Notes under the pieces: generated by a model
Databases searched by the model: none
What the model saw: the letters and a program-made list of their open reading frames with translations, nothing else
What the model was told of the DNA's origin: nothing
Program-made: the position numbers and the translations under genes
NCBI GenBank assembly: GCA_031082125.1
Contig: JAVHLM010000011.1
Coordinates: 1-60,041 of the forward strand
Direction: 5' to 3'
Source: Candidatus Eremiobacterota bacterium
Lineage (GTDB): Bacteria; Vulcanimicrobiota; CADAWZ01; Ess09-12
DNA: 60,041 nucleotides
Part shown: positions 45,366 to 53,606 of the stretch, one piece after another
How positions within the stretch are numbered: the stretch's first letter is position 1
How the letters are laid out: each line of letters begins with the position of its first letter

Positions 45366-48101
45366 CTACCGGGCGGCGTCGAGCATCGCGAAGAAGTCGC
45401 TGAACTCGGCATCATTCCGGATATCATCAATGGTGGGCTCGAGATATGGCTCGTTGAACTCTTCGAGATAGGCCTCTTCAAAGCCCTGGTCAGCCAGGTG
45501 CTTCACCGCGCCGATGAACTCCTCACCGGTGAGGCCGTCAAAAGCCCCTTCCTCAATGGTATCTTCAGGGCTCCGGTATTCCTGCTCCTCATAACATGAA
45601 GGCTCACCGTAGAAAGAGCTGGTGAAGCGTGCATAGGGCAGATTTTTTGAGAGGAGCTTCTGGTAGAACACAAAGATATAAAACCAGCGGGTGATCTGCG
45701 AGGAGTGGCTGAAGCCCGCCGGAAGATCCTCTTCAGATTCATCCACGAGGGGCTCGTACCTTCTCTCAGGCGTCACAAGGGCGACCTGTGCAGGGAAAAG
45801 CGACTGGGGGAGCAAGGATGGCTGCTGAGAAAGAAGCTTTTCGCGAAGGCTTCCCTTCACTTCTTTCCTGCGGGAGGAAGGGCCTGGCTCATCTTCTCCG
45901 CCTTCATCGCCCTCTTCCCGCTCCAGGGCATATGCCCCCTGCCTGTCCCTGCCCTCCCACCGGGCGGTGCCGCGGGGTGCCTCACGGGGAAGGGCGACAG
46001 GTTCACTTTTCTCCCGGGCAGAAGCAGATATAAGGGCGCCGGATTCTTCAGCAGCCAGCCCGGCAGGCCCTGCATCATCAGTTTCGGCAGGCTCCTGCTG
46101 ACGAGGGTGGTCTGCAGTGGCAGGAAGGGTATCTTCAGACCGGAAAGGCTCTGCCGGTGTCTCAGCGGCAGGCCCGGGGATTTCATCGGCCTCCTCCGTG
46201 CCTTCGTCGGACTCCCCACCGCCCTCATCTTCCTGATCCTCATGCTCTTCCTCCCTGCCCTGTCCCGAGCTTCCCTCCTTATCGCCGTCTATTTCCTCAA
46301 GGGCATCCTCGTCCTCATTCTCGGGTTTGGGACCTTCATCGTCAGTCATCATCCCACCCTGGGGCGGCAGGGCTTCGTAACCTTGTTTCTCAGCTTTCCT
46401 GAGGAGCGCCGCAAGAACAGCAAACTGGGACGGAGGCTCCATGAACGCGAGGAGCATGCCGCCCTGCCCGCTGCTGCTCTGGCTTGCGATGAAGCTTTTG
46501 AGCTCTGCAAGAAACTTTTCAACGCTCCCCGAGGCGTCAATGAGGCCGGAAATAAAGGCCCTCTGGGTCGCAGAGGCTGCTCCCTGGAGATAGCCGGCAA
46601 TCAGCTTGGTCACAAGGGCCTGCACGACATTTCTCGGAAGCGTGGAGAAGGCCTCCTGGAGCCTTGCCTCCAGCTTCTGGAAAATGCTCTTGTCAGCGCC
46701 TTCGGCTTTCAGGAGAGCTGATGACAGTCTTTTCAGCTCAGTTTCAAGGTTCTCACGGCGCTCCTGGCGGTTCTCCACACGTTCCTGCCGGTTCTCCACG
46801 CGCTCCTCGCGGCGCTCCTGAAAACGCTCCCGAAGGCTTTCCGGCTTCTCCTCGCGCCGATCCTGCATGCGCTCCTGAAAGCGTTCCCGAAGGCTCTCCG
46901 GCCTGTCCTCGCGCCGATCCTGCACGCGCTCCTCCCGGCGCTCCCGGAGGCTCTCGGGCTTCTCCTCACGACGATCCTGCACGCGCTCCTCCCGGCGCTC
47001 ACGAAGGCTCTCGGGCTTCTCTTCGCGCCGATCCTGCATGCGCTCCTGGAGACGCTCCCGAAGGCTCTCGGGCTTCTCCTCACGCCGATCCTGGCGGTTC
47101 TCCATACGCTCCTCTCGGCGGTCCTGAAAGCGCTCACGGAGGCTCTCGGGCTTCTCTTCGCGCCGATCCTGCACGCGCTCCTGGAGGCGCTCACGGAGGC
47201 GCTCACGAAGGCTCTCAGGCTTCTCATCGCGCCGATCCTGCACGCGCTCCTGGAGACGCTCCCGAAGGCTCTCGGGCTTCTCCTCACGACGATCCTGGCG
47301 GTTCTCCATACGCTCCTCGCGGCGCTCCTGAAAGCGCTCACGAAGGCTCTCGGGCTTCTCCTCGCGCCGATCCTGCACGCGCTCCTGGAGACGCTCACGA
47401 AGGCTCTCAGGCTTCTCCTCACGCCGATCCTGCACGCGCTCCTGGAGACGCTCACGAAGGCTCTCAGGCCTGTCATCACGCCGATCCTGGCGGTTCTCAA
47501 CGCGCTCCTGGAGGCGCTCACGGAGGCTCTCAGGCTTCTCCTCGCGGCGGTCCTGAAAGCGCTCACGGAGGCTCTCAGGCCTGTCCTCGCGCCGATCCTG
47601 CACGCGCTCCTGGAGGCGCTCACGAAGGCTCTCCGGCTTCTCCTCGCGCCGATCCTGCACACGCTCCTGGAGGCGCTCCCGAAGGCTCTCCGGCTTCTCC
47701 TCGCGCCGATCCTGCACGCGCTCCTGGAGACGCTCCCGAAGGCTCTCCGGCTTCTCATCGCGCCGATCCTGCACGCGCTCCTCCCGGCGCTCCTCCCGGG
47801 CTTCCTGGCGCTCCTCCCGGGCTTCCTGGAGCTCCTCCCGGGCTTCCTGGCGGCTCTCCGCCCGCTCCCGGCGGCTCTCAGAAGCTACTTCCTGGAAAAT
47901 ATCGCGAAGGCGTGACTCGGTGTTCTGCCTCCTGAAGTCAAATTTTCCCTCAGGGCCTTCTGCGTCCTCATAATCGCCGGAAAGCCGCTCCTCCCGGGCC
48001 TCCTCAGCATCCCTCTTCTCGCGGAGGCGCTCAAGGGCGTCGTCAACGTCCAGGCGCTCCCTGAAGGGGAAGCCATCTCTAAAAAACCGGTGAATATCCA
48101 T
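45366..48101 (-). CDS. large Arg/Glu repeat protein with acidic and C-terminal globular regions
   Basis: About 911 residues. A charged N-terminal part (residues 1-115) leads into 16 tandem copies, mostly 19 residues, of the type EEKPESLRER-LQERVQDRR (about residues 118-452). Each copy alternates R and E like a single alpha helix or coiled coil, with a Pro as hinge. A helical domain follows (LETELKRLSSALLKAEGADK...), then an acidic Asp/Glu-rich linker, then a compact C-terminal domain (SSQITRWFYIFVFYQKLL, TGEEFIGAVKHLADQGFEE). No known family is recognised, no signal peptide is seen, and the protein is likely cytoplasmic. ATG 48101 or GTG 48110 starts it. It could be a filament, phase-separating or cytoskeletal protein. 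Confidence 0.75.
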   Translation of the reverse strand: MDIHRFFRDGFPFRERLDVDDALERLREKRDAEEAREERLSGDYEDAEGPEGKFDFRRQNTESRLRDIFQEVASESRRERAESRQEAREELQEAREERQEAREERREERVQDRRDEKPESLRERLQERVQDRREEKPESLRERLQERVQDRREEKPESLRERLQERVQDRREDRPESLRERFQDRREEKPESLRERLQERVENRQDRRDDRPESLRERLQERVQDRREEKPESLRERLQERVQDRREEKPESLRERFQERREERMENRQDRREEKPESLRERLQERVQDRRDEKPESLRERLRERLQERVQDRREEKPESLRERFQDRREERMENRQDRREEKPESLRERLQERMQDRREEKPESLRERREERVQDRREEKPESLRERREERVQDRREDRPESLRERFQERMQDRREEKPESLRERFQERREERVENRQERVENRQERRENLETELKRLSSALLKAEGADKSIFQKLEARLQEAFSTLPRNVVQALVTKLIAGYLQGAASATQRAFISGLIDASGSVEKFLAELKSFIASQSSSGQGGMLLAFMEPPSQFAVLAALLRKAEKQGYEALPPQGGMMTDDEGPKPENEDEDALEEIDGDKEGSSGQGREEEHEDQEDEGGGESDEGTEEADEIPGPAAETPAEPFRSEDTLPATADHPRQQEPAETDDAGPAGLAAEESGALISASAREKSEPVALPREAPRGTARWEGRDRQGAYALEREEGDEGGEDEPGPSSRRKEVKGSLREKLLSQQPSLLPQSLFPAQVALVTPERRYEPLVDESEEDLPAGFSHSSQITRWFYIFVFYQKLLSKNLPYARFTSSFYGEPSCYEEQEYRSPEDTIEEGAFDGLTGEEFIGAVKHLADQGFEEAYLEEFNEPYLEPTIDDIRNDAEFSDFFAMLDAAR
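46755..47759 (-). repeat. tandem in-gene repeats, 16 copies of a ~57-bp unit
   Basis: Copies of 45-99 bp, mostly 57 bp, encode the PESLRER unit. Variants (RPESLRER, FQDRREERMENRQDRR) are interspersed in higher-order patterns, as expected from unequal crossover. The low-complexity DNA keeps other frames open (plus 46664-47935 and minus 46733-47758), which are not genes. Confidence 0.9.
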
Positions 48102-48179
48102 GCCCTGCACCGCCGTCTCAGCTTTCTGCCATGACTCTTATCTCATATTATAGCAGAAGATAAGCCTCCGGGGGAACGG

Positions 48180-48241
48180 TTAACAGAAAGATAACATCTG
48201 TAAGAATCCTGTAAGGAGGCTGTAAGAATCCTGTGAGCCTT
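48180..48241. promoter_or_regulatory. array of 11-bp direct repeats, Pho-type operator candidate
   Basis: CTGT starts four consecutive 11-bp units at 48198, 48209, 48220 and 48231: CTGTAAGAATC, CTGTAAGGAGG, CTGTAAGAATC and CTGTGAGCCTT. TTAACA (48180) and ATAACA (48191) before them have the same 11-bp pitch. PhoB/PhoP-type winged-helix regulators bind such head-to-tail repeats. On plus, TAATAT (48248-48253) follows with no usual -35. On minus, TATAAT (48147-48152) also lacks a good -35. Both fit activator-dependent promoters for the divergent genes. Confidence 0.55.
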
Positions 48242-48289
48242 ATTTAGTAATATAGTCATGGGAGCACGAATGGATAAGAGGTGAGAGTT

Positions 48290-48841
48290 ATGGTGAACAC
48301 CACTGAAGAGAGCGGACTTTCAGGTGCGGAAGGATGCGACGGGGGCCACATGTCAGATGAAGCGGCAGCAGAGGGAGCGCGGAGACAGCCCCGCAGGACC
48401 CGCAGGTCCATAAACGCCGAGGAGCTTATCGACATTATCAACATCAGCTCCGAGTCATGGGAGACCCTTGATCCCGGCGATGTGGAGCCCGAGAAGTTCG
48501 ACCGCCTCAGGAATTATTATGTTGATGTGGCAGTCTACAACAGGAAGCTCGAGCTTGTCAAGCAGGGATACTACGATGTCTTCGAGGAGCCCGACCTGAG
48601 GGTCTTCAATGACCGCCTCACCCTCAGCCTGAAAAGCCAGTTGAATCTCAGGGAGCTTATGGTACCGCAGGAGCCGGCCCCGTGCCCTCCGGAAGAAGCA
48701 TTGGAAGCGGCCCCGTGCCCTTCAGAAGAGGCATCGCAAGAGGCCCCGCCAGAAGCCCCGGGGAGCGCCGGCCTGCTTGAGAGTATCATCGGCATCTTTT
48801 TCCCCGGCAAGCCATCTCAGGTGGCGCCATCGATAAGCTGA
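48290..48841 (+). CDS. small protein of unknown function divergent from the repeat protein
   Basis: 183 residues from ATG 48290, with AGGTGAG upstream (GTG 48281 is in frame). A basic RRQPRRTRRSINAEELIDII segment, a helical middle (LRNYYVDVAVYNRKLELVKQG) and an Ala/Pro/Glu-rich low-complexity tail with a final amphipathic ESIIGIFFPG. I do not recognise it. Its 3' end overlaps the convergent regulator gene by 25 nt. The shared operator array suggests joint control with the Arg/Glu repeat protein. Confidence 0.6.
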   Translation: MVNTTEESGLSGAEGCDGGHMSDEAAAEGARRQPRRTRRSINAEELIDIINISSESWETLDPGDVEPEKFDRLRNYYVDVAVYNRKLELVKQGYYDVFEEPDLRVFNDRLTLSLKSQLNLRELMVPQEPAPCPPEEALEAAPCPSEEASQEAPPEAPGSAGLLESIIGIFFPGKPSQVAPSIS

Positions 48842-51357
48842 TAATAGATCTTCATCACTTCGGGATCGGGGGGGATTCCCAGCTCCTTCTCGATCTTCCT
48901 CGAGTATTCATGGTACTTTTTCGCTGCGGCATCACGCCTCCCGGCCCTGCAGGAGGCCTTGAGGTAGGAGACGAGGCCCTGGCCGCTGAATTGATCGGTT
49001 TCCAGCATCAGGCGGGCATATTTCAGGGCTCCTTCATCATTTCCCCTCTCAAGGTGATATTCCGAGATTTTCGCAAGGGCGGAAAGATAGTGCTCCTGGA
49101 GCTCCTCCCTCCTGGTGAGGCACCAGTCCTCGTAAATGCCTTCAAGGAGCGCTCCGGAATAGAGGTTCTGGGCTTTCTGGCAGGCTATCACGGCTTTTTT
49201 CCTGTTCCCTGAAGCTTCATACCCCGCCGCTTCGGCGATGCAGCCTTCGAACTCCTCGACATCAAGCCAGTAGTGGGCATCGGTGTTGAACCTGATCAGC
49301 TCCCCGGATTTCACCACATACTCCTGAATGTCCATGTCATGGTAATGCTTCCTGAAAACGTTCCTGATACGCGTAAGGGTCGTGAGGAGATTCTGCTTGG
49401 CCTTGTCGGGAGGGCTCTCCTGCCAGAAGAGATCCATGAGCCTGTCTTCCGTCACGGGCTTCCCCCCGGCGAGGACAAGGTATATGAAAAGAAGCCTGGC
49501 ATATTTCGTCTGCCAGAGGGCTTCATCGACGGGCCTCCCGTCAAGAAAGAGCGCAAAGTGCCCAAGGCACTGGATTTTCAGAAGCGGCTTCTCCAGGCTG
49601 CTTATCGTGGAGAAGGCCTCAGATGCCTTTTTTCTCACGCCGCCGTCCTGGGAGTCCAGCAGAAGAGAGAGTCCCTCCTTGCCTCTCTTGCCGCCAAGCT
49701 CCTGAAGGAATGAGATGATATATTCCTGCGCGGCAGGGCTCCCCTCGGCAAAGGCTCTTATGGTCTCCAGAGGATAATGCCTTATGAGAAGCCCCACGAT
49801 CCTCCCTGTCTGCTCCCCTTCGATATTCCACTCTACTGCCGAAACGACGAGAGGGAGAAACTCAAGGCCCTCGTCGATGAGGAGCGTGCCTGCCCCCGCC
49901 GAATAGACCTGCGACAGGGTGTCCTCCAGGGCCGATCTGAAGCCCCCGTCAGGCATCTTCCTGAGAAGGAGGAGCTGTTCCAGCATGACCCGTGAGAGCT
50001 CGAGCTCATCACCCCACTTCTCAAAGATCTCTCTTGCTTTCCCGAGGGCAAGACCGGCCTCGCCGCTCTTGCCGAGGCGGCTCCAGATAGTCCCCAGGAT
50101 CATGAAGGCATGGGCCGTGAGCAGGTGCTCACCTATTTTTTTTGCCGACTTCAGGGCTTCCTGGGCGCTTTCAAGGGCGCCCTGAAGATTTCCGCCGTGG
50201 GTGAGGATCCTTGCCCTGAGGAGCTCTGCCTCCACCATCAGATGAATCCGCCCCGGGGCTGAGCTCCCGGAGAGCTCAAAAAGCTTTGCAAGCGCCGAAC
50301 CGGCAAGCACAAAATCCCCTGAGCGTGAGTAATGCTGGGCAAGCATGAGGATGTTCCTGAGGCTCTTCTCCTCTGCATCGCCGGCGCCGGTGCTCTCCTT
50401 CTCTTCCCCGACTGCCCTCTTGAAGGCATCGACCACCGAAGGATCATACCGTGTGCCTGACTCCTTCACGATTATCTCAAGGGCATCGCCGGCGCTCTTC
50501 TTTTCACGGTGGGGCCTCGGTGACACAAGGCTTATGTATGCCTCTGCCACGGCAAGAATCCTGGATTCCAGCGGTATCTCCTCTCCCTCTATGCCTTCAG
50601 GGTACCCTGAGCCGTCGAACCTCTCATGGAGATGGTAAATCATGGGAAGAAGGGGCCTCAGCCCCTCGACATCCTTCAGCATGGTCCTTGCGATGTGGGG
50701 TGTCTCCTTTATCATTGCCTGTTCGGACTCCTCGAGATAATCCGCTTTCTCGAGGACTGCCTCCTTGATGCCGAACATCCCTACGTCGTGGAGAATTGCC
50801 GCGATCCTGAGCAGGTCGAGCTTTTCCTGGGGGAATCCCATCTCGCGGCCTATTTTCATAGCCATGGCTGCCACGTCCTTGGCATGATCATGAAAATGAG
50901 CGTGGTCTTTCTCTACTGCAAGGATGAGATTCTCCAGCAGCTCGTGGTAATGTCGCTGCAGCTCCGCCACGGACTCCCCCTTTCCAACTGAGGTCCCGCA
51001 GCGCTCGAGAGAGCGCCTGATGGAGTCAATGAACTCTTCCATCTGGAATGGCTTCTTCAGGTAGTCATCAGCCCCGAGCTTTATCGCCTCTATGGGTGCC
51101 GAATCCGAGGCGAAGCCTGTCACCACTATGGCCCTGCTCCTCGAGTCCCGGGCCCTTATCTCTTTAAGGGTCTGGAGGCCGTCCATGCCGGGCATTCTCA
51201 CGTCGGAGATGACAAGATCGAAGCTCTCGCCCTTCACCAGCTCCAGGGCTTCCGCGCCGCTTGCTGCAGTCCTCACATGGAAATCCTGCTTTTTCAGCAC
51301 CCTCTCGATGGTGGCGAGAAAAAGCTCATCATCGTCAATTACCAGAATCCTTTTCAT
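48817..51357 (-). CDS. response regulator with HD-GYP, TPR and SARP/BTAD-like DNA-binding regions
   Basis: About 846 residues. The receiver (ILVIDDDE; D52 in VISDVRMPGMDG; YLKKPF) is followed by an HD-GYP cyclic-di-GMP phosphodiesterase domain with HFHDHAKDV, ILHDVGMFGI and HERFDGSGYPEG. A helical TPR-like stretch follows (about 330-570). The last 270 residues form a winged helix (KIQCLGHFALFLDGRPVDEA) and a BTAD helical domain (YSGALLEGIYEDWCLTRREE), typical of SARP/AfsR-type activators. ATG 51357 has AGAGG 9 nt upstream. It would link a phosphosignal, c-di-GMP removal and transcription. Its cognate kinase gene overlaps it by 23 nt. Confidence 0.85.
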   Translation of the reverse strand: MKRILVIDDDELFLATIERVLKKQDFHVRTAASGAEALELVKGESFDLVISDVRMPGMDGLQTLKEIRARDSRSRAIVVTGFASDSAPIEAIKLGADDYLKKPFQMEEFIDSIRRSLERCGTSVGKGESVAELQRHYHELLENLILAVEKDHAHFHDHAKDVAAMAMKIGREMGFPQEKLDLLRIAAILHDVGMFGIKEAVLEKADYLEESEQAMIKETPHIARTMLKDVEGLRPLLPMIYHLHERFDGSGYPEGIEGEEIPLESRILAVAEAYISLVSPRPHREKKSAGDALEIIVKESGTRYDPSVVDAFKRAVGEEKESTGAGDAEEKSLRNILMLAQHYSRSGDFVLAGSALAKLFELSGSSAPGRIHLMVEAELLRARILTHGGNLQGALESAQEALKSAKKIGEHLLTAHAFMILGTIWSRLGKSGEAGLALGKAREIFEKWGDELELSRVMLEQLLLLRKMPDGGFRSALEDTLSQVYSAGAGTLLIDEGLEFLPLVVSAVEWNIEGEQTGRIVGLLIRHYPLETIRAFAEGSPAAQEYIISFLQELGGKRGKEGLSLLLDSQDGGVRKKASEAFSTISSLEKPLLKIQCLGHFALFLDGRPVDEALWQTKYARLLFIYLVLAGGKPVTEDRLMDLFWQESPPDKAKQNLLTTLTRIRNVFRKHYHDMDIQEYVVKSGELIRFNTDAHYWLDVEEFEGCIAEAAGYEASGNRKKAVIACQKAQNLYSGALLEGIYEDWCLTRREELQEHYLSALAKISEYHLERGNDEGALKYARLMLETDQFSGQGLVSYLKASCRAGRRDAAAKKYHEYSRKIEKELGIPPDPEVMKIYYQLIDGAT

Positions 51358-52903
51358 ACCAAGCATCCTCTCCGCTCGCATGCGCCACCGGCAGGAGCAC
51401 CATAAACTCGGAGCCACAGTCTTCTTTTGACTTCACCGTGATTTTTCCTTTCATCTTTTCCACGATAGTCCTCGCAAGCCACAAGCCCAGCCCGGTGCCC
51501 TTGCCCACATCCTTTGTGGTAAAGAAGGGGTCAAAGACTCTTTCCATGAGCGACGGGCTCATCCCTGTGCCGTTGTCAGCGACACAGAGAGAGACATTCA
51601 TTCCCTGCCGCTCAATGACCACCGTCACCTTCCCGCCGGGAGTGCCCTTTGATGCTATGGCATCCCTGGCATTGAGCACCAGGTTCTCCAGCACCGAGAC
51701 GATCTCATCATAAGTTCCCGAAACAGGAGGCGCCTCACCCACCCTTCTTTCCAGCTCCACGCCGGCTTCATCAAGGAGCGGCTTCACCTCGGCAAGAGCC
51801 TGGTCAAGGGCGGAAGCCAGTGAGAATGAGGTGACCTTCAGATCTTCCCTCCGGGCATAGAGAAGAAGGGTCTCCGTGATATTTTTGCAGCGCAGGGCAC
51901 CTTTGCGGATCATCTCAAGTGACTGCTTCACATCGGGATCATCAGTGAACGAGAGGGCAAATTCCGCGTTGGTGAGGACAGTGCCAAGGGGCGTATTCAG
52001 CTCATGGGCAACGCCTGCCGAGAGCTTTCCTATGGAGGCAAGCTTTTCCGCCTGGAGAAGCTGTCCATGGGTCTTCTTCATGAGGGCTCCATAATGCTGT
52101 GCCTTTGCCAGAAGCGCGGTTTTCTCGGCGGTGAGCCTTTTCAGCTCCCCGTTGAGACGCCTCAGCTCCTCGTTTTCAATGCCCTTCCCCATCCCGAATG
52201 AATAGACATAGAGGGTGCCTGCGAGAGGGATAAGAAGGAGCAGCACCACGGGAGGGCCCAGGGAGGTATAGACCAGCACGGTGAGCACCGAAAGGGGAAA
52301 AAGGGAAAAATCAAGCAGGTAAGGGAGAAGATCATGCCTGTGAAGCGGTGCCTTTTTCTCTTCCCTCGCCTTGCTGAAGGACCTGACAAGGAACAAATCG
52401 CTTGCCACGTACCAGAGAAAAAAGCCGGCAGCCGGCAGAAGAAGGGCCGGAGTGAGCCTCCCGAAGGCGAGCGCCCCCCCGGCGCCGCAATATATCATCA
52501 GTGCAGGGATAAACCTTATGGCATCGCCGGAGGCATTCAGCACGACAGTCCAGAGTCGTTCCTTTTTGCCCAGGTCCGCGATGATGCCCCCCAGCAGGAG
52601 AGGCACAACGGCCTCCGGGCCAAAGAGCAGAAGCGACGCCGATATCAGCACATATCCCACATTCAGTGATATCATCCCCGCGAGAGGGATATCACCCAGC
52701 TTGATTCCCAGAAAGAGAGCCGTAAGAACGGCAATGACCTGCCATCCGCTCCCGGAAGGGAACTGCCTGCTGAAGATAAGAAGCATTGCGCAGAGGGCGC
52801 ACCCAAGCAGGGCGCAGGATATGATGAAAATCCTGAGAGAGCGCGGAAGCGTTCTGAAATCTCTTTTCACGGGACTCGAGGATTCCTCTTGACTGTGCAC
52901 CAT
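51335..52903 (-). CDS. membrane sensor histidine kinase
   Basis: About 522 residues from ATG 52903; an upstream start at 52972 is possible. Several N-terminal membrane helices (SLRIFIISCALLGCALCAML to LLLLIPLAGTLYVYSFG) form a MASE-like sensor of unknown signal. A coiled linker leads to HisKA with GVAHELNTPLG, then HATPase with NLVLNARDAI, VADNGTGM and GTGLGLWLA. It has no receiver of its own. Overlap with the HD-GYP/SARP regulator gene makes that protein its likely partner. Confidence 0.85.
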   Translation of the reverse strand: MVHSQEESSSPVKRDFRTLPRSLRIFIISCALLGCALCAMLLIFSRQFPSGSGWQVIAVLTALFLGIKLGDIPLAGMISLNVGYVLISASLLLFGPEAVVPLLLGGIIADLGKKERLWTVVLNASGDAIRFIPALMIYCGAGGALAFGRLTPALLLPAAGFFLWYVASDLFLVRSFSKAREEKKAPLHRHDLLPYLLDFSLFPLSVLTVLVYTSLGPPVVLLLLIPLAGTLYVYSFGMGKGIENEELRRLNGELKRLTAEKTALLAKAQHYGALMKKTHGQLLQAEKLASIGKLSAGVAHELNTPLGTVLTNAEFALSFTDDPDVKQSLEMIRKGALRCKNITETLLLYARREDLKVTSFSLASALDQALAEVKPLLDEAGVELERRVGEAPPVSGTYDEIVSVLENLVLNARDAIASKGTPGGKVTVVIERQGMNVSLCVADNGTGMSPSLMERVFDPFFTTKDVGKGTGLGLWLARTIVEKMKGKITVKSKEDCGSEFMVLLPVAHASGEDAWYEKDSGN

Positions 52904-53054
52904 CACCTCCAGCGCACATGAGATTTCAAGAAAGGAACTTGCTGATCCTCTCCAGAATTCATGGACCATCACATGGCCATGGAGCAGCCATAGCTCCCTT
53001 TGCTCATCATGTAACTGGCAGAGCCATTTAATAACAGGATGGAGAGTATGCTCT

Positions 53055-53594
53055 ATGAAGTGCGATTACTGTCAGACGGAACATCAGGAAAAAGACCTGG
53101 GAAAGCACAAGGACCAGAGGGTATGCTTCAAGTGCGCCACAGACAGGGGCATTCCCGCCGATTTTGAGGATTTTCTCGCCGAGACGCCCCTCAGTGAAGA
53201 GCCCAAGCCTGGAAAAGCAGTCACCACTGTTCAGAAGGACCCTGGAAATGTGACCGTCACTTTCCTGATAAGCGCCCTTCTCGCTGCGGCCTGCGGATAT
53301 TTCTGGCTCCACCAGTTCACTACCACAGGCATAAAGCTCAACTACCTCTTCATTGTGCAGGGAGTCCTGAGCGGCGTGCTGGTGAGGCTGCTGCAGAAAG
53401 GAAGGGGGAGCAATTACCAGAATATCGTCTCCATCATGGTGATGCTCTCGTTCCTCTTCCCTTACATGAAGCTCATGCAGCTCAATCCTGACTTTGATAT
53501 AATGCAATGCCTCAAGGATTTCGGATGGCTCATACCGGGTGTTTTTATCCCCTATTTCATGCTCGCTGATTTCAGGCCGAAGAAAAAGGAGTAG
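53055..53594 (+). CDS. zinc-ribbon membrane protein
   Basis: 179 residues. CDYC and CFKC near the N-terminus form a zinc ribbon. Four hydrophobic segments follow (VTFLISALLAAACGYFWL; LFIVQGVLSGVLVRLL; IMVMLSFLFPYM; LIPGVFIPYFMLADF). Unknown function. GGAGAG lies upstream of the start. It is divergent from the histidine kinase. Confidence 0.65.
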   Translation: MKCDYCQTEHQEKDLGKHKDQRVCFKCATDRGIPADFEDFLAETPLSEEPKPGKAVTTVQKDPGNVTVTFLISALLAAACGYFWLHQFTTTGIKLNYLFIVQGVLSGVLVRLLQKGRGSNYQNIVSIMVMLSFLFPYMKLMQLNPDFDIMQCLKDFGWLIPGVFIPYFMLADFRPKKKE

Positions 53595-53606
53595 CCGGGA
53601 GCCTCA

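Noticed and set aside
46733-47758. 341-codon open frame on minus, Arg/Ser/Ala-rich
   Set aside because: A shifted frame of the same repeat array, without a start site.
46755-47759. CRISPR-like array
   Set aside because: Regular ~57-bp units encode an in-frame protein repeat; no spacers and no cas genes.
46664-47935. 423-codon open frame on plus, Ala/Pro/Gly/Asp-rich
   Set aside because: It is the antisense of the Arg/Glu repeats; the low-complexity unit keeps other frames open. No ribosome site, and composition follows the repeat.
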